From an uncultured Bacteroidales bacterium (GTDB taxonomy: Bacteria; Bacteroidota; Bacteroidia; Bacteroidales; SZUA-534): a stretch of DNA of 64,000 nt. The stretch is from NCBI GenBank assembly GCA_902790595.1, contig CADASL010000001.1:248001-312000 (forward strand), read 5' to 3'. Made by a program: the position numbers and the translations under genes. The notes beneath the pieces are model-generated. The model was not told the origin of the DNA and searched no databases. It worked only from the letters and a program-made list of their open reading frames with translations. Position 1 is the stretch's first letter, and every line of letters starts with the position of its first letter. Shown here piece after piece: positions 7,769 to 17,300 of this stretch.

Positions 7769-8961
7769 GGCGAGTCGAGAACTTTGATTTTGTCAACGTT
7801 TTCCTTATCGATGGTGCTAATTTGCAGCAGCGAATCGACCACCGCGTCGGCCATTGAAGCGGGAATGCTCACGGCACTGCGCACGAGCGACTGTTTGCCA
7901 AGTTCGCCTTGCCCCGATATGCGGGTGATGCGCGTTGTGGTTGCACCTGTTGCGCCAACGTTAAGGCAGGTGGCACGCAAGTCGTCGATGCGGTCCTCGT
8001 CCGATATGATGGTCACCTCGCAGTTATCAGAATGAACACAAGCGTTGCGGTTGTCGGCCGACCCTTCGGCGTCCAAGCGGCGGCGCCAGTTGGTGTTGCC
8101 CTTGAGCGAGTCTATGGCGGCTATCACCTGCTCCATTGACGCAGCGAACTTCTGCCCGCCAATCTTCATATAGGTGTCGATAAGTCCCACAGTAATAGGC
8201 GTTTGGTAGATGAATCCACGTCCAGGGCGGTCGAGTTTGGCCTGCTCAGCCAGCAGTTGGGCAATGCTGCTCGAATCCTGCTCGGGCATAATCAGGTGCA
8301 CAATCTCCTTCTCAGCGGGAATGGTGACGCGGATAAGGCCCAGTTGGTCGCGGATGTCGTTGCCAGTGGCGTTGGTGAGTTGCGGCACGCAGATGCCCAG
8401 GTCGAGCGCGTTCTTGGCCAGATTGTCGCCCTCGCCGTTCTCCGACAGCACGCAAATCATATACGAAAGGTGATTCAGCAGCGTAACGTCGTCGTTTTCA
8501 ACCTTTTTGCTATCCAGAAAAGCCAGATTGATGACAGGCGGCTGATTGCTGAACTCCATAAGGTCCTGCGAGAAGATGGTTCCACGGCCAGGCACGTTCA
8601 GTCCCGCCAGGGCGATGATTGCGCCGATGGTGTCTCTCACGTTCTCGCGCGGCACGGTAAAGCGGAAAATGGTTGAAGGTGTGCTTCTTAACTTCACTGT
8701 GTCGCCAGGAATGCCGAACGGCAGCGGCTTGACAAGTTCGCGCACGTTTCGGGCCTGCTCAATGTAGGCGTCAACCTCGAGTTGCGTCAGAAAATCCTGC
8801 ACAACAGGCGCCAAATTATTGTTAATCATACAGGTTATAAGGCTCACGCGGTGCGGCGTGTAGATGCCTTTGGCCATTTGCGTCCGCCAAACGGTACGCG
8901 ACGGCGAGAATGCGCGGTTCCTGCTCGCATTCACCATTTCCATATTATCATTCATTGTCAT
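7744..8961 (-). CDS. PII-like regulatory protein partnered with the DUF1538 membrane protein
   Basis: A soluble 405-residue protein with no signal peptide or membrane segment. Stretches such as CEVTIISDEDRIDDLRATC and TTTRITRISGQG, and repeated alpha/beta units ending in a ...STIDKENVDKIKVLDSPSTY tail, resemble the nitrogen-regulatory PII fold, and DUF1538 proteins are commonly followed by PII-like genes. It overlaps the upstream DUF1538 gene by 14 bases (8948-8961), so the two are translationally coupled. It probably senses a small molecule and gates the membrane partner. The ligand is unknown. Its 3' end is the one duplicated at 5189-5274. Confidence 0.7.
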   Translation of the reverse strand: MTMNDNMEMVNASRNRAFSPSRTVWRTQMAKGIYTPHRVSLITCMINNNLAPVVQDFLTQLEVDAYIEQARNVRELVKPLPFGIPGDTVKLRSTPSTIFRFTVPRENVRDTIGAIIALAGLNVPGRGTIFSQDLMEFSNQPPVINLAFLDSKKVENDDVTLLNHLSYMICVLSENGEGDNLAKNALDLGICVPQLTNATGNDIRDQLGLIRVTIPAEKEIVHLIMPEQDSSSIAQLLAEQAKLDRPGRGFIYQTPITVGLIDTYMKIGGQKFAASMEQVIAAIDSLKGNTNWRRRLDAEGSADNRNACVHSDNCEVTIISDEDRIDDLRATCLNVGATGATTTRITRISGQGELGKQSLVRSAVSIPASMADAVVDSLLQISTIDKENVDKIKVLDSPSTYVRAL

Positions 8962-11005
8962 TGGTCTTTAGGGTTTTACGTTGTTTCAGTCGGGTGAAGA
9001 TACCAAACAGAAGCACAGTGATGATTGGCCAGGCCGAAGCCATTGCCAGAATGCCGAAACCGTCGGAAATGTTGAGCGCTCCGCCGATTCCAAGGCCCAG
9101 AGCCAGCACCAGCGGCACGGTCACGGGTCCTGTGGTCACGCCGCCGCTATCCCAGGCGATTGACGCGAATCCGTCCTCGCTGAAAATGGTGAGAATCAGC
9201 AGCAAACCGTAAGAGATGACTATCAGCCAGACAAGCGGCAAATCGAACAAGATGCGCGCCAGACCGAGCACAATGCCCATTCCCACGCCCACCGACACCA
9301 CCTGCACAATCTGCTTGCGCTTGATGGCGCCAACGGTCAGGTCTTCAACCGTGATTCCCAATGCGTTAAGCGCGGGCTCGGCAAGTGTCGCGCCATAGCC
9401 AAGGCCGAAGGCGAACAGCAGCACCAGCACAAGTCCCAAAACCGACAACTTGCTGTTGAACAGCGGCTTTTCGGTAATTATCTGTGTATAAGTGTGTTTC
9501 TCACTGTCGTAATAAGCGGGATTGAACTCAACGGGCTTAACCTCGCCCTTCTCGTAAAGGTTGAAGAAGGTCAGATTTTCGCCTTCGGGGCTGATGCCGC
9601 TGTAGAGCATTGTGCTGTCGAAATTATTGATAACCACCTGCTCAACAAACTTCTCCTCGCTTGCGAAAGCCTTCGGCAACTGCGAGCCCACTTCGCCGCC
9701 GAGCGAGCCCAAACCAAGTTTGATGCCCGATGTGAGCAGAATCATACCCACCAGCGTGAATGTCAGGCCCAGAGCCACTTCGTCTTTGTTGCGGATTTTC
9801 TCGCGAAGGAAGAGCGTGAGCACCAGAATGAGCAGCAGCGTGAGCGGAATCACAGCCCGCAGGCCGCCAACCGTCTCCTCTTTGAGCGTTGTGCTCAGCG
9901 GCTCGGTGACGGGCGCCTCACTTGCAATCTCAACCGACGACAGCAGCCCGCGCTCGTAATCGCTTGCGCGAAGTGCGAGCCACTCCTGAAGTGTCTCATT
10001 TCCAAGATATTTCTTGCAAACCGAATCGTTTGTGGCGATGGCCATAACCGCTTTGTCGAACTGCGCCGAATCGTTGCCGAACAAGGCGCGGCGGCCCGCC
10101 TCACTGCCGTGAGTGAAGGCGTGCTCGGCAACCATTGCCTCGTTGCCGTTGAACAGTTGCGCCGAAACGGTCTTGTTTTCAGGTGCGAAGAAGACTTCCT
10201 CGGTTGTGGCGGCGGGAATGAGCGTGTTCAGATACAAGCCAAGCCCCAGCACAGCCGCAATCGGGAATGCCGACGCCAGCATAATGATGCCGAATCCGCC
10301 GTCGTTGCCCGAGCCTTTGTTAGCCGTGCGCGAAACGCCGATACCCAGCGCCAGCACAAGCGGCACGGTCACCGCACCAGTGGTTACGGCGCCACAGTCC
10401 CAAGCCAGGCCGATTATCTTCGACAGATTGACATTGAACGACGCGTAAACCGTCATTGCCATAACCAGCGGAATGACCACGAATATTATCGGTTTGATGT
10501 TCCAACCATAGTAGAAACGGCACATACCGAGCGCCACGGCCAGGCCCACGCCCGCTCCAACGGCGTTGACAAGCATTCCCGAGTATTTGTCGAGAATCAT
10601 ATAAAGCAGCGGTGAGTCCCACGCCGTGATGGTTGCTCCAGCCGTCTTCAGCGAACTGATGGCAGGCTCGGCAAGCGTTGAGCCGAAGCCCAGAATGATG
10701 CCGAAGATGCAGATTGGCACAATGCCAACTTTGGCGGGCAACTTCACTCCCACGCGCTCGCCAATGGGCATCATACCCAGCACGAGCCCCTCAAGGAAGA
10801 AGGCCAGACCGAACACCACAAGGGCGATGCCGCCCGCCGTTCCCCAAGCGTTGGCCAGCGGCGTGCGCAGAATGGCCACCTGAAAAAACACAAGGTATAG
10901 GATGATAAAGGCTACCGACTTTATCTGTCCCATAATCCGCGATTTGGCATAACCGCCTATCATTGCAAGCGAATCGCCAATCGGAAGACGTTTTCTGTTT
11001 ATCAT
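8948..11005 (-). CDS. DUF1538 family polytopic membrane protein (putative transporter, internally duplicated)
   Basis: A 685-residue integral membrane protein made of two homologous halves. Each half has a G-x-G-(S/A)-T-L-A-E-P-A motif (near residues 107 and 540) and an AWD-(C/S)-G-x-V-T-T-G-x-V-T-V-P-L-V-L-A-L-G motif (near 201 and 617). A 100-residue soluble loop (about 255-390, with HGSEAGRRALFGNDS) separates them. The repeat pattern is typical of an inverted- or tandem-repeat transporter. Substrate unknown. The gene is first in a two-gene operon with a PII-like protein and is preceded by a 22-bp palindrome (11088-11109). Confidence 0.82.
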   Translation of the reverse strand: MINRKRLPIGDSLAMIGGYAKSRIMGQIKSVAFIILYLVFFQVAILRTPLANAWGTAGGIALVVFGLAFFLEGLVLGMMPIGERVGVKLPAKVGIVPICIFGIILGFGSTLAEPAISSLKTAGATITAWDSPLLYMILDKYSGMLVNAVGAGVGLAVALGMCRFYYGWNIKPIIFVVIPLVMAMTVYASFNVNLSKIIGLAWDCGAVTTGAVTVPLVLALGIGVSRTANKGSGNDGGFGIIMLASAFPIAAVLGLGLYLNTLIPAATTEEVFFAPENKTVSAQLFNGNEAMVAEHAFTHGSEAGRRALFGNDSAQFDKAVMAIATNDSVCKKYLGNETLQEWLALRASDYERGLLSSVEIASEAPVTEPLSTTLKEETVGGLRAVIPLTLLLILVLTLFLREKIRNKDEVALGLTFTLVGMILLTSGIKLGLGSLGGEVGSQLPKAFASEEKFVEQVVINNFDSTMLYSGISPEGENLTFFNLYEKGEVKPVEFNPAYYDSEKHTYTQIITEKPLFNSKLSVLGLVLVLLFAFGLGYGATLAEPALNALGITVEDLTVGAIKRKQIVQVVSVGVGMGIVLGLARILFDLPLVWLIVISYGLLLILTIFSEDGFASIAWDSGGVTTGPVTVPLVLALGLGIGGALNISDGFGILAMASAWPIITVLLFGIFTRLKQRKTLKTNDNE

Positions 11006-11087
11006 ATACCGTTTTTATTTAGTTGATTAATAATCTCTTTCCCTTAAATAGTTGCTTTTAGACCTGCTACGGTAGCTATAGTCCCGA

Positions 11088-11109
11088 AAACCTTACAATT
11101 ATAAGGTTT
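11088..11109. promoter_or_regulatory. 22-bp near-perfect palindrome upstream of the DUF1538 operon, candidate operator
   Basis: AAACCTTACAA pairs with TTATAAGGTTT, with one mismatch. It lies about 80 bases upstream of the ATG at 11005. A shorter perfect dyad, GCTAC-G-GTAGC, sits at about 11066-11076 nearer the gene. Both are candidates for regulator binding; no regulator gene is adjacent. Confidence 0.5.
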
Positions 11110-11186
11110 ATATTGATAATCTCAAACGGCATTTTTTTGAGTGTTAGGATAATGAATTTGTAGGCTTGCTTTTATATGATGAAAAA

Positions 11187-11215
11187 AAGGCCACCCGGTT
11201 ACGGGCGGCCTTAGT
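11187..11215 (-). terminator. Rho-independent terminator after the TPR/propeller gene
   Basis: The stem AAGGCC(A)CCCG...CGGGCGGCCTT has a run of T residues on the minus strand. It is about 35 bases past the stop of the gene at 11251-13254 and separates it from the DUF1538 operon. Confidence 0.8.
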
Positions 11216-11250
11216 GCGCCGAAGCGCATTTATTTGTGTGTGAAAACAAA

Positions 11251-13254
11251 TTACAAACCTAACTTGAACACCACAATGTCAGAGTCGGCGTAAGTGGCGC
11301 TAACCCAAACTGAATTGTCGGCGGCCGAAGCGGCCAAACCGTTGAATGCCACTTGTTTCGAGCCATCGAACGTCTTGGCGAAAGCCACATTGCCGCTGGC
11401 GTCAATCTTAACCAGAATCATTGCGTTGCCGAATGTTCCGCCGCTCACAACCGAGCCGTCGGGCATTGCGCAGCTTTGTGTGAAGCGGCCCTCGCCGGGA
11501 AGCTCAAAGGTGGCTTCGGACAGTTTCTTGCCGTTGGCGTCAAAAGTCACAGTGTAGCCTTGCCCCTGCTTGGTGCCTGTGTAAACGGTTTTGCCGTTCG
11601 ACAGGGCGGCAGACGAGAGTTGGCAGCTGTCGTCGGCCATTGCATCCCATTTGATGTAGCCGAGCTCGTCAATCTGCATCACCCAGTTGCCATTGAAGGC
11701 GATGCTGCACACGCTGCCGTCCGATGCAAGCGAGGTAACCTTTCTGCCCGGAGCGTAAGTGCGTGTCCATAGCTTGCGGCCCTGGGCGTTGAGTTTGGTG
11801 ATGAGCGGCGTGGGCTCAACCGTATCAGCGGCTTGCAGATAACCGCCAAGCAGCGAGCGACCGTCCTCGTAAACCACCATCGACAGCACCTCATTGCCAT
11901 CGAATTTGGCGTTGCAGACGTTCTTGCCCTGCGGATTCATCTTGAAGAACCACGACTGGCCCGGCACATTGTCGCGGATGGCGTTGGTGAGACCTGCGCC
12001 GTAGAGTGCGCCGGCTTTGTCAACGAAAACAGTATTCACGCGGTCATCAAAGTCGTTGCCGAGAATGTCGTTCTTAATCATTTTGCCCTCGGCATCGAGC
12101 TTAATCATCCAAACATCGTCCATATCGTCGTTGAGCGACGGAGTGTTGGCAATCACCATCAGCGAGCCGTCAGAATAGGTGGCAATGGCGCCGCCGTAGT
12201 CGCGAGCCTGATTGTTGTCGAAACCGCGGATAACCTTGTAGTTCTCCATCGGCAGATCGGCGGCAATTGACTGTCCCAGAGCGGCTGATTTCAGATTAAA
12301 GATGTCGATAAACATCTCGCCCTCAGGATATTGCGACACAAATTTGTTGTATGCCTCAAGACTGTTGACCGATTTTGCCCAATCAAACAAAAGCTGGCGT
12401 TTCAGAAGCTTGGCCTCGGGCATTTTGGGCGAGTTCGGATATTGCTCCATAAACTGCTCAATGGCATCGAGGGTATGCTTTTGCGCGGCCTCGTCGAAAG
12501 CCAGAATACCAAGTTTCTTCTTGGCCTCCTCATATTGGATGGCGTCAGGGTAGTTATCAACGAAATTCTTGTAAGCAGCAAAGGTGTTGGCCTCTTGTGT
12601 CAACTTGTATGCCAATGCGTTACGCTCCTCTGCGGCGATTTTCGCCTGAGCGGCGTCGGGATACTTGCCAAGGAAATAGTTGAAAGCCTCAACAGTTCCG
12701 GCGTTCTCGGCTGTACGGAATTCAATGTAGTTGCGGATGTGAACCACATTGTTATAGTATTTCGAATCGGGGAACTCCGACAGAAACTTCTCAGCGTATT
12801 TGAGGTTGTTCTCCTCACGTACATACTTTATCAGCTTCTCCTCCACCAATTTGCGCTCAATCTCCATATTCTTGTCGATTGGCTTGCCGCGACGCTCAAG
12901 TTTCTGCGCCATAAAATAACCGTCGAGCACCTTTTTGTCATCAGGTGTGAAGGTCGAAACGGCGGCATCAGCCTTCTTGAAATAGCGCCAACCGCGGAAA
13001 TAGTCCTTCTGCGAGTAAGCGTCGTACGACAAAATGATTGACATTCCAAGGTTTGCCATTGCGTTGTTCGAGTCCTTGGCCAGGACTTTCTCGAGCGTGG
13101 CACGAGCCTTATTCAAATTCTCATCCACTGCAGGCTGACGGTCTTTGGCCTTCACTGCGGTAACAATGTCCTCAAAAGCCTTCTCGGGTTTCTGCGCCGA
13201 CGCGTTGTAAGCCACGGCGGCCGACATCAGTATTGCTAAAAATATGCGTTTCAT
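11251..13254 (-). CDS. Exported TPR-like and beta-propeller protein, paired with OmpA
   Basis: A signal peptide (MKRIFLAILMSAAVAYNASA) is followed by helical TPR-like repeats to about residue 330 (units like TVEAFNYFLGKYPDAAQAK and NSLEAYNKFVSQYPEGEMF). Residues 345-667 form a beta-propeller of repeated ...YGGAIATYSDGSLMVIANT / MNPQGKNVCNAKFDGNEV blades, ending in FKLGL. No enzyme motif is seen. It starts 12 bases after the stop of the OmpA-family gene, so both are one transcript. The pair probably forms an envelope scaffold in which the OmpA domain holds peptidoglycan. The exact role is unknown. Confidence 0.7.
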   Translation of the reverse strand: MKRIFLAILMSAAVAYNASAQKPEKAFEDIVTAVKAKDRQPAVDENLNKARATLEKVLAKDSNNAMANLGMSIILSYDAYSQKDYFRGWRYFKKADAAVSTFTPDDKKVLDGYFMAQKLERRGKPIDKNMEIERKLVEEKLIKYVREENNLKYAEKFLSEFPDSKYYNNVVHIRNYIEFRTAENAGTVEAFNYFLGKYPDAAQAKIAAEERNALAYKLTQEANTFAAYKNFVDNYPDAIQYEEAKKKLGILAFDEAAQKHTLDAIEQFMEQYPNSPKMPEAKLLKRQLLFDWAKSVNSLEAYNKFVSQYPEGEMFIDIFNLKSAALGQSIAADLPMENYKVIRGFDNNQARDYGGAIATYSDGSLMVIANTPSLNDDMDDVWMIKLDAEGKMIKNDILGNDFDDRVNTVFVDKAGALYGAGLTNAIRDNVPGQSWFFKMNPQGKNVCNAKFDGNEVLSMVVYEDGRSLLGGYLQAADTVEPTPLITKLNAQGRKLWTRTYAPGRKVTSLASDGSVCSIAFNGNWVMQIDELGYIKWDAMADDSCQLSSAALSNGKTVYTGTKQGQGYTVTFDANGKKLSEATFELPGEGRFTQSCAMPDGSVVSGGTFGNAMILVKIDASGNVAFAKTFDGSKQVAFNGLAASAADNSVWVSATYADSDIVVFKLGL

Positions 13255-13266
13255 ATCTTTTCAGGA

Positions 13267-14661
13267 TTACTTCTTTAAAACAAAAAATTCAACACGGCGG
13301 TTATTGCTCTTGCCTTTATCGGTCAGATTGGTGTCGATTGGGCGAGTTTTGCCGTAACCTTTGGCTTGCAGCATATTGGGACTAATCCCTTTCGATATTA
13401 AATAGTTAACCACCGCTTGGGCGCGTGCCTGGCTCAACTTCTGGTTCAGCTCGTCGGAGCCCACATTGTCGGTGTGGCCGCTGATTTCAATCAGGCTCAC
13501 TGTGCCTTCGGCCAGGAAGGCGGCAATCTTGTCAAGCTCGGCGTTCGACTGTGGCAGCAGTGTGCTTTTGCCTGTCTCAAAGAAGATGTTGTTCAAGATG
13601 AGCGCCGAACCCTCCTCAATGTTACGCAGTCCGTCGGTGAACGGGTCCTCAGGAATCTCCGGCTGAACAAAAACAACCTTGCCGCTGTTGTGGCAGTTGT
13701 TCTGGTCCGACACGGTGTAGGTGTACGTTCCGGCCGGCAGATTGGTAAGCTTCTGCCCTGTTGCGCCATTCGACCATTTAATATTATATGGTGGTGTTCC
13801 GCCCGAAATGCCAAGGCTGATGACACCATCGTCGATGATGCGCTGTATTTTGCCCGTCACAGGGTCCAAACCGCCAGTGTAAACCGAGTCAACAATCACT
13901 GTTTCAAGACCTTTCGGCACACAGGCGCACACATCGCAATCGGTAAGCGGACGAATCTCGAAATCGTCGAAGAAATAATAGGCGTACTTCTTACCCTTCT
14001 TGTTCTGCACATCCTTGCCGGTAACCACATAGTTGGTGTTGTCGTAGTTCTTGAAGTTGCCCACAACAAAGAACGACTCGTTGCCCGTTGCGGTATAGAG
14101 CATACAATAGTGCTTCCACTCATCGGTGTTGTCGAGGAACAAGCCCGACTCGTTGTTTAGCTGCGCGTTGTAGCTCAGATATGTGGTGTTGCCGTTCTCA
14201 ATCTTCTGTTCAGTGAAGTAGATGCTCATCTGGTCAACAGCGAACATTGAGCCGTTGGCCAGCTTGTACCAGAACGATACGCAGTAAACCTGCCCCGATT
14301 TCATAGGCTTTCTCAATTCGCCCTGGATATATTCGCGATAGTCGCGGTCAGAACCCGTAAGAATGGCACCCATATAGCCTTTTCCGCTGTGCGGCTGGCT
14401 GTATCCGGCAAAGTTATCGGGCACCTTCACCTCGCCTGTGCTGCACTTGTTGAAGTAGTCGGGCGTGGTGTACGACGGGTAGGTCCAGTGCGGAATCAGC
14501 CGGTGCGACTTGTCGTTGTAAATATAGCCTTCGGGGCACTTCTCATACTGTTCGAAGCTCGGATTGAGCACCATATTGGTTGAGTCCTCAACATCTTGCG
14601 CAACCAGAAGTGCCGGGCAGGCGCACAAGATTCCGAGCAGATTGATAAGTTTTTTGTTCAT
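13267..14661 (-). CDS. OmpA-family outer-membrane protein with N-terminal carbohydrate-binding-like and SprB-type domains
   Basis: A 464-residue exported protein (signal peptide MNKKLINLLGILCACPALLVA). Residues 30-240 look like a jelly-roll domain (NLVLNPSFEQYE-type opening VLNPSFEQYEKCP, and FYFDDFEIRPL-like YYFFDDFEIRPL). About 285-330 is an SprB repeat-like unit (ISGGTPPYNIKWSNGATG, LPAGTYTYTVSDQNNC). Residues 355-464 are an OmpA C-terminal domain with the peptidoglycan-binding ISGHTDNVGSDELNQKLSQ and the RVEFFVLKK end. SprB repeats occur in gliding adhesins and T9SS-associated surface proteins. First gene of the transcript with 11251-13254. Confidence 0.85.
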   Translation of the reverse strand: MNKKLINLLGILCACPALLVAQDVEDSTNMVLNPSFEQYEKCPEGYIYNDKSHRLIPHWTYPSYTTPDYFNKCSTGEVKVPDNFAGYSQPHSGKGYMGAILTGSDRDYREYIQGELRKPMKSGQVYCVSFWYKLANGSMFAVDQMSIYFTEQKIENGNTTYLSYNAQLNNESGLFLDNTDEWKHYCMLYTATGNESFFVVGNFKNYDNTNYVVTGKDVQNKKGKKYAYYFFDDFEIRPLTDCDVCACVPKGLETVIVDSVYTGGLDPVTGKIQRIIDDGVISLGISGGTPPYNIKWSNGATGQKLTNLPAGTYTYTVSDQNNCHNSGKVVFVQPEIPEDPFTDGLRNIEEGSALILNNIFFETGKSTLLPQSNAELDKIAAFLAEGTVSLIEISGHTDNVGSDELNQKLSQARAQAVVNYLISKGISPNMLQAKGYGKTRPIDTNLTDKGKSNNRRVEFFVLKK

Positions 14662-14868
14662 CGGTATTCTCTTTTAATTCGAATCAAAAAAGTTTCTAAA
14701 AAGTGGCTTTAAAGTTAGAAAAAATAGCGTTCGCCGCACTCTTTCCGCTCCATATAAAACTAACAATCTGAAAAACAGAAAAAAGTGTTTAACAAATAGT
14801 TTGTGGAGTTATGAACATTTGAACGCAGTATTTGCGTACTTTTGGCATCGGTATAAAAAACACAAGCA

Positions 14869-15492
14869 ATGAAAGTACTTCTGATAAACGCAAGCCCGCA
14901 CCCAAAGGGCTGCACCTATACCGCTTTGAGCGAAGTGGCTTCGGCCTTGAAAGCCAACGGAATTGAAACCGAACTGATGCAACTTGGCGTTCAGCCGATT
15001 GCGGGATGCATTGGTTGCGGTCAGTGCCGAACAAAGGGCAACTGCTTCCGCGGCGACGTTGTAAACCAGTTTGTTGACGTGGCCGACCAGTTCGACGGCT
15101 ACGTTTTCGGCTCGCCCGTGCACTACGCTTCAGCCGACGGTGCCATAACATCGTTTATGGACCGCGCGTTCTACGCCGCATCGGGCAAAATGCGCAACAA
15201 ACCAGCCGCAGCCGTTGTCAGTTGCCGCCGCGGTGGAGCAACAGCCGCCCTCGACCAACTGAACAAATACTTCACAATCAACTGTATGCCTGTGGTGTCG
15301 TCGAACTATTGGAATATGGTTCACGGCAGCAAGCCCGACGATGTGCTGAAAGACCTTGAAGGCCTGCAAACAATGCGCATTTTGGGCAACAATATGGCTT
15401 GGCTGCTGAAGTGCATCGAAGCCGGAAAATCGGCAGGTGTGCCCGCTCCCGCCACCGAGCAGAAAGTCTGGACAAATTTCATCAAAGATTAA
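14869..15492 (+). CDS. NAD(P)H-dependent FMN reductase / flavodoxin-fold oxidoreductase
   Basis: A cytoplasmic 207-residue flavoprotein. MKVLLINASPHPKGCTYTA is the FMN phosphate-binding loop of the WrbA/iron-sulfur flavoprotein family. GCIGCGQCRTKGNC (about residues 45-58) is the cysteine cluster seen in the multimeric flavodoxin subgroup and could hold a cluster or disulfide. GSPVHYASADGAITSFMDR is the conserved flavin-contact segment. It likely reduces quinones or flavins with NAD(P)H. It is transcribed away from the OmpA gene, and a DJ-1/PfpI gene follows by 71 bases, which suggests a shared role in redox or carbonyl stress. Confidence 0.85.
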   Translation: MKVLLINASPHPKGCTYTALSEVASALKANGIETELMQLGVQPIAGCIGCGQCRTKGNCFRGDVVNQFVDVADQFDGYVFGSPVHYASADGAITSFMDRAFYAASGKMRNKPAAAVVSCRRGGATAALDQLNKYFTINCMPVVSSNYWNMVHGSKPDDVLKDLEGLQTMRILGNNMAWLLKCIEAGKSAGVPAPATEQKVWTNFIKD

Positions 15493-15563
15493 CTGATTGA
15501 ATGATTTCAACCCGTTAAACACTTAAAACTTATAACTTATAACTTCTTAACTTATAACTTAAT

Positions 15564-16115
15564 ATGACAGCATTTGTATTACTTGCCAACGGTTTTGAGG
15601 ATATTGAGGCCGTTGCCCCTATCGACATTCTGCGCCGTGGTGGCGTTGATGTTAAAACCGTATCGATAACCGAATCGACTGACGTTGAATCGTCGCACGG
15701 CATACCAATAAAGGCTGACACCACCATCGGCAAGGCAGATTTTGAGAACGGCGACGCGCTGATTCTGCCTGGCGGATATCCCGGCTACAAGAATCTTGGC
15801 GAATCGGCCGAGGTGGGCAAAGTGCTGAAATCATTCTATGAGAAGGGCAAACTTGTTGGTGCAATCTGCGCTGCTCCAACGGTACTAGCCGCTAACGGCG
15901 TTGCCGAAGGCGCTACCGTAACCTGCCACAGCTGCGCCGTTGAGACTATGGAACCACGCTACAACTACGTTGGCGGCGATGTGGTTGCTGACCGCAATCT
16001 TATCACTGCCGTTGGCGCTGGTCTGTCAATCGATTTCGGCCTTGAACTGCTTGGCGCTCTTACCAACGAGGCAACTGTTGAGAAGGTGAAGAAGGGAATG
16101 GAATTGACGATGTAA
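15564..16115 (+). CDS. DJ-1/PfpI family protein (YajL/ThiJ type)
   Basis: A 183-residue single-domain protein of the DJ-1 superfamily, proposed to protect proteins from glycation or oxidation. Key residues are present: Glu in LLANGFEDIEAVAPIDIL (about 15-18), the nucleophile elbow GAICAAPTVLA with the reactive Cys near residue 105, and a following HSCAVE. The length equals YajL/DJ-1. It lies between a flavoprotein and a transporter on the same strand. The 71-base gap upstream is a repetitive AACTTATAACTT tract. Confidence 0.9.
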   Translation: MTAFVLLANGFEDIEAVAPIDILRRGGVDVKTVSITESTDVESSHGIPIKADTTIGKADFENGDALILPGGYPGYKNLGESAEVGKVLKSFYEKGKLVGAICAAPTVLAANGVAEGATVTCHSCAVETMEPRYNYVGGDVVADRNLITAVGAGLSIDFGLELLGALTNEATVEKVKKGMELTM

Positions 16116-16220
16116 TTTAGGATTCAGAATTTAGGGATTTAATACGAACCGGTTACAAATTATAACCATCTTAACATTCAATCCTTCAGTCATTCAATCC
16201 TTCAATTAATCAGTTAATCA

Positions 16221-17189
16221 ATGTTACAAAAAATCAGCCAATTACTATCGAGCAAGGCCTCGTGGTTTGTGATAGCCACGGCGGTGTTCACGTTTTTTGT
16301 GCCGGGGGCGTTCCTTTGGGTTTCGGGCTACACGCAGACGGTCATTTTGGGCATAATAATGCTCACAATGGGCCTGACGCTCACCACACAGGACTTTCGA
16401 GTGCTTTTCTCGCGCCCGGGCGATATTTTCATCGGGGCGTGCGCGCAGTTCACCATTATGCCGCTGGTGGCGTGGTCGCTGACGCGGATATTCAATCTCG
16501 ATACCCCGATGGCCATCGGCATTATTCTGGTTGGCTGCTGCCCGGGCGGCGTGTCGAGCAACATTATGAGTTTCCTTTGCAAGGGCGATGTGGCTTTTTC
16601 CGTCGGGATGACCACCGCTTCCACCCTGCTGGCGCCCGTTGTAACGCCGCTGCTGGTGCTGTGGCTGGCTGGTCAGAGTGTGGATGTTGATGCTGTGGGA
16701 ATGTTTGTAAACATACTGATTGTCACCATTATACCCGTAACGCTTGGTTTCTTGCTAAACCTTTGGCTCGGCCACAAAGAGCAGTTCAAAACCATTCAGG
16801 GTGTGATGCCCGGCGTAAGCGTCATCTGCCTTGCGTGCATTGTGGGCGGAGTCATCTCGGCTGTTCACAACCAACTGATTGCCAACGGCTTGACAATGTT
16901 CCTTCTGACATTCGGCGTGGTTTTCTGCCACAATACCATCGGCTATCTGCTTGGCTTCCTGACAGGTACACTGTTCAAATTCAACACAGCCAAAAAGCGC
17001 ACCATCAGCATCGAAGTGGGTATGCAGAACGCCGGACTGGCCACCAATCTGGCCACAAACTTCTTTATGGCTACTAACCCGCTGGCCGTTGTTCCGTGCG
17101 CCATATCGTGCGCCTGGCACTCAATTTCGGGCACCATTCTGGCTGGCATTTTTATGCGATTCGGAAAGAAAAGCGAAGGCACTAATTAA
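16221..17189 (+). CDS. Bile acid:sodium symporter (BASS) family transporter
   Basis: A 322-residue inner-membrane protein with about 10 hydrophobic segments. The family signatures are present: LTMGLTLTTQDF near residue 50, VGCCPGGVSSNIM (about 110-122, sodium-site region), and RTISIEVGMQNAGLATNLA (about 255-273). BASS members use sodium to bring in organic anions such as bile acids, pantoate or pyruvate; the substrate here cannot be told. It may be transcribed with the upstream DJ-1 gene, although 105 bases of low-complexity spacer lie between. Confidence 0.88.
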   Translation: MLQKISQLLSSKASWFVIATAVFTFFVPGAFLWVSGYTQTVILGIIMLTMGLTLTTQDFRVLFSRPGDIFIGACAQFTIMPLVAWSLTRIFNLDTPMAIGIILVGCCPGGVSSNIMSFLCKGDVAFSVGMTTASTLLAPVVTPLLVLWLAGQSVDVDAVGMFVNILIVTIIPVTLGFLLNLWLGHKEQFKTIQGVMPGVSVICLACIVGGVISAVHNQLIANGLTMFLLTFGVVFCHNTIGYLLGFLTGTLFKFNTAKKRTISIEVGMQNAGLATNLATNFFMATNPLAVVPCAISCAWHSISGTILAGIFMRFGKKSEGTN

Positions 17190-17300
17190 GACTTAAGGCA
17201 CAATAAATTAGAGACTTAAACGGGTTTGCGTTTTTGTTTTGCGTTTATGTTTTTTCTTCATAATATTACAATTTGGTTTATCAAGATAAAACGCAATGCT

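Noticed and set aside
9494..10615. Plus-strand 373-codon ORF across the DUF1538 gene
   Set aside because: Antisense shadow rich in Arg, His and Gln; the minus-strand product has clear membrane repeats.
11088..11109. DUF1538 palindrome as another copy of the cys/pst dyad
   Set aside because: AACCTTA-TAAGGTT lacks the CCTAT-N7-ATAGG core and spacing, and the upstream TACGATTTTATACTTA block is missing.
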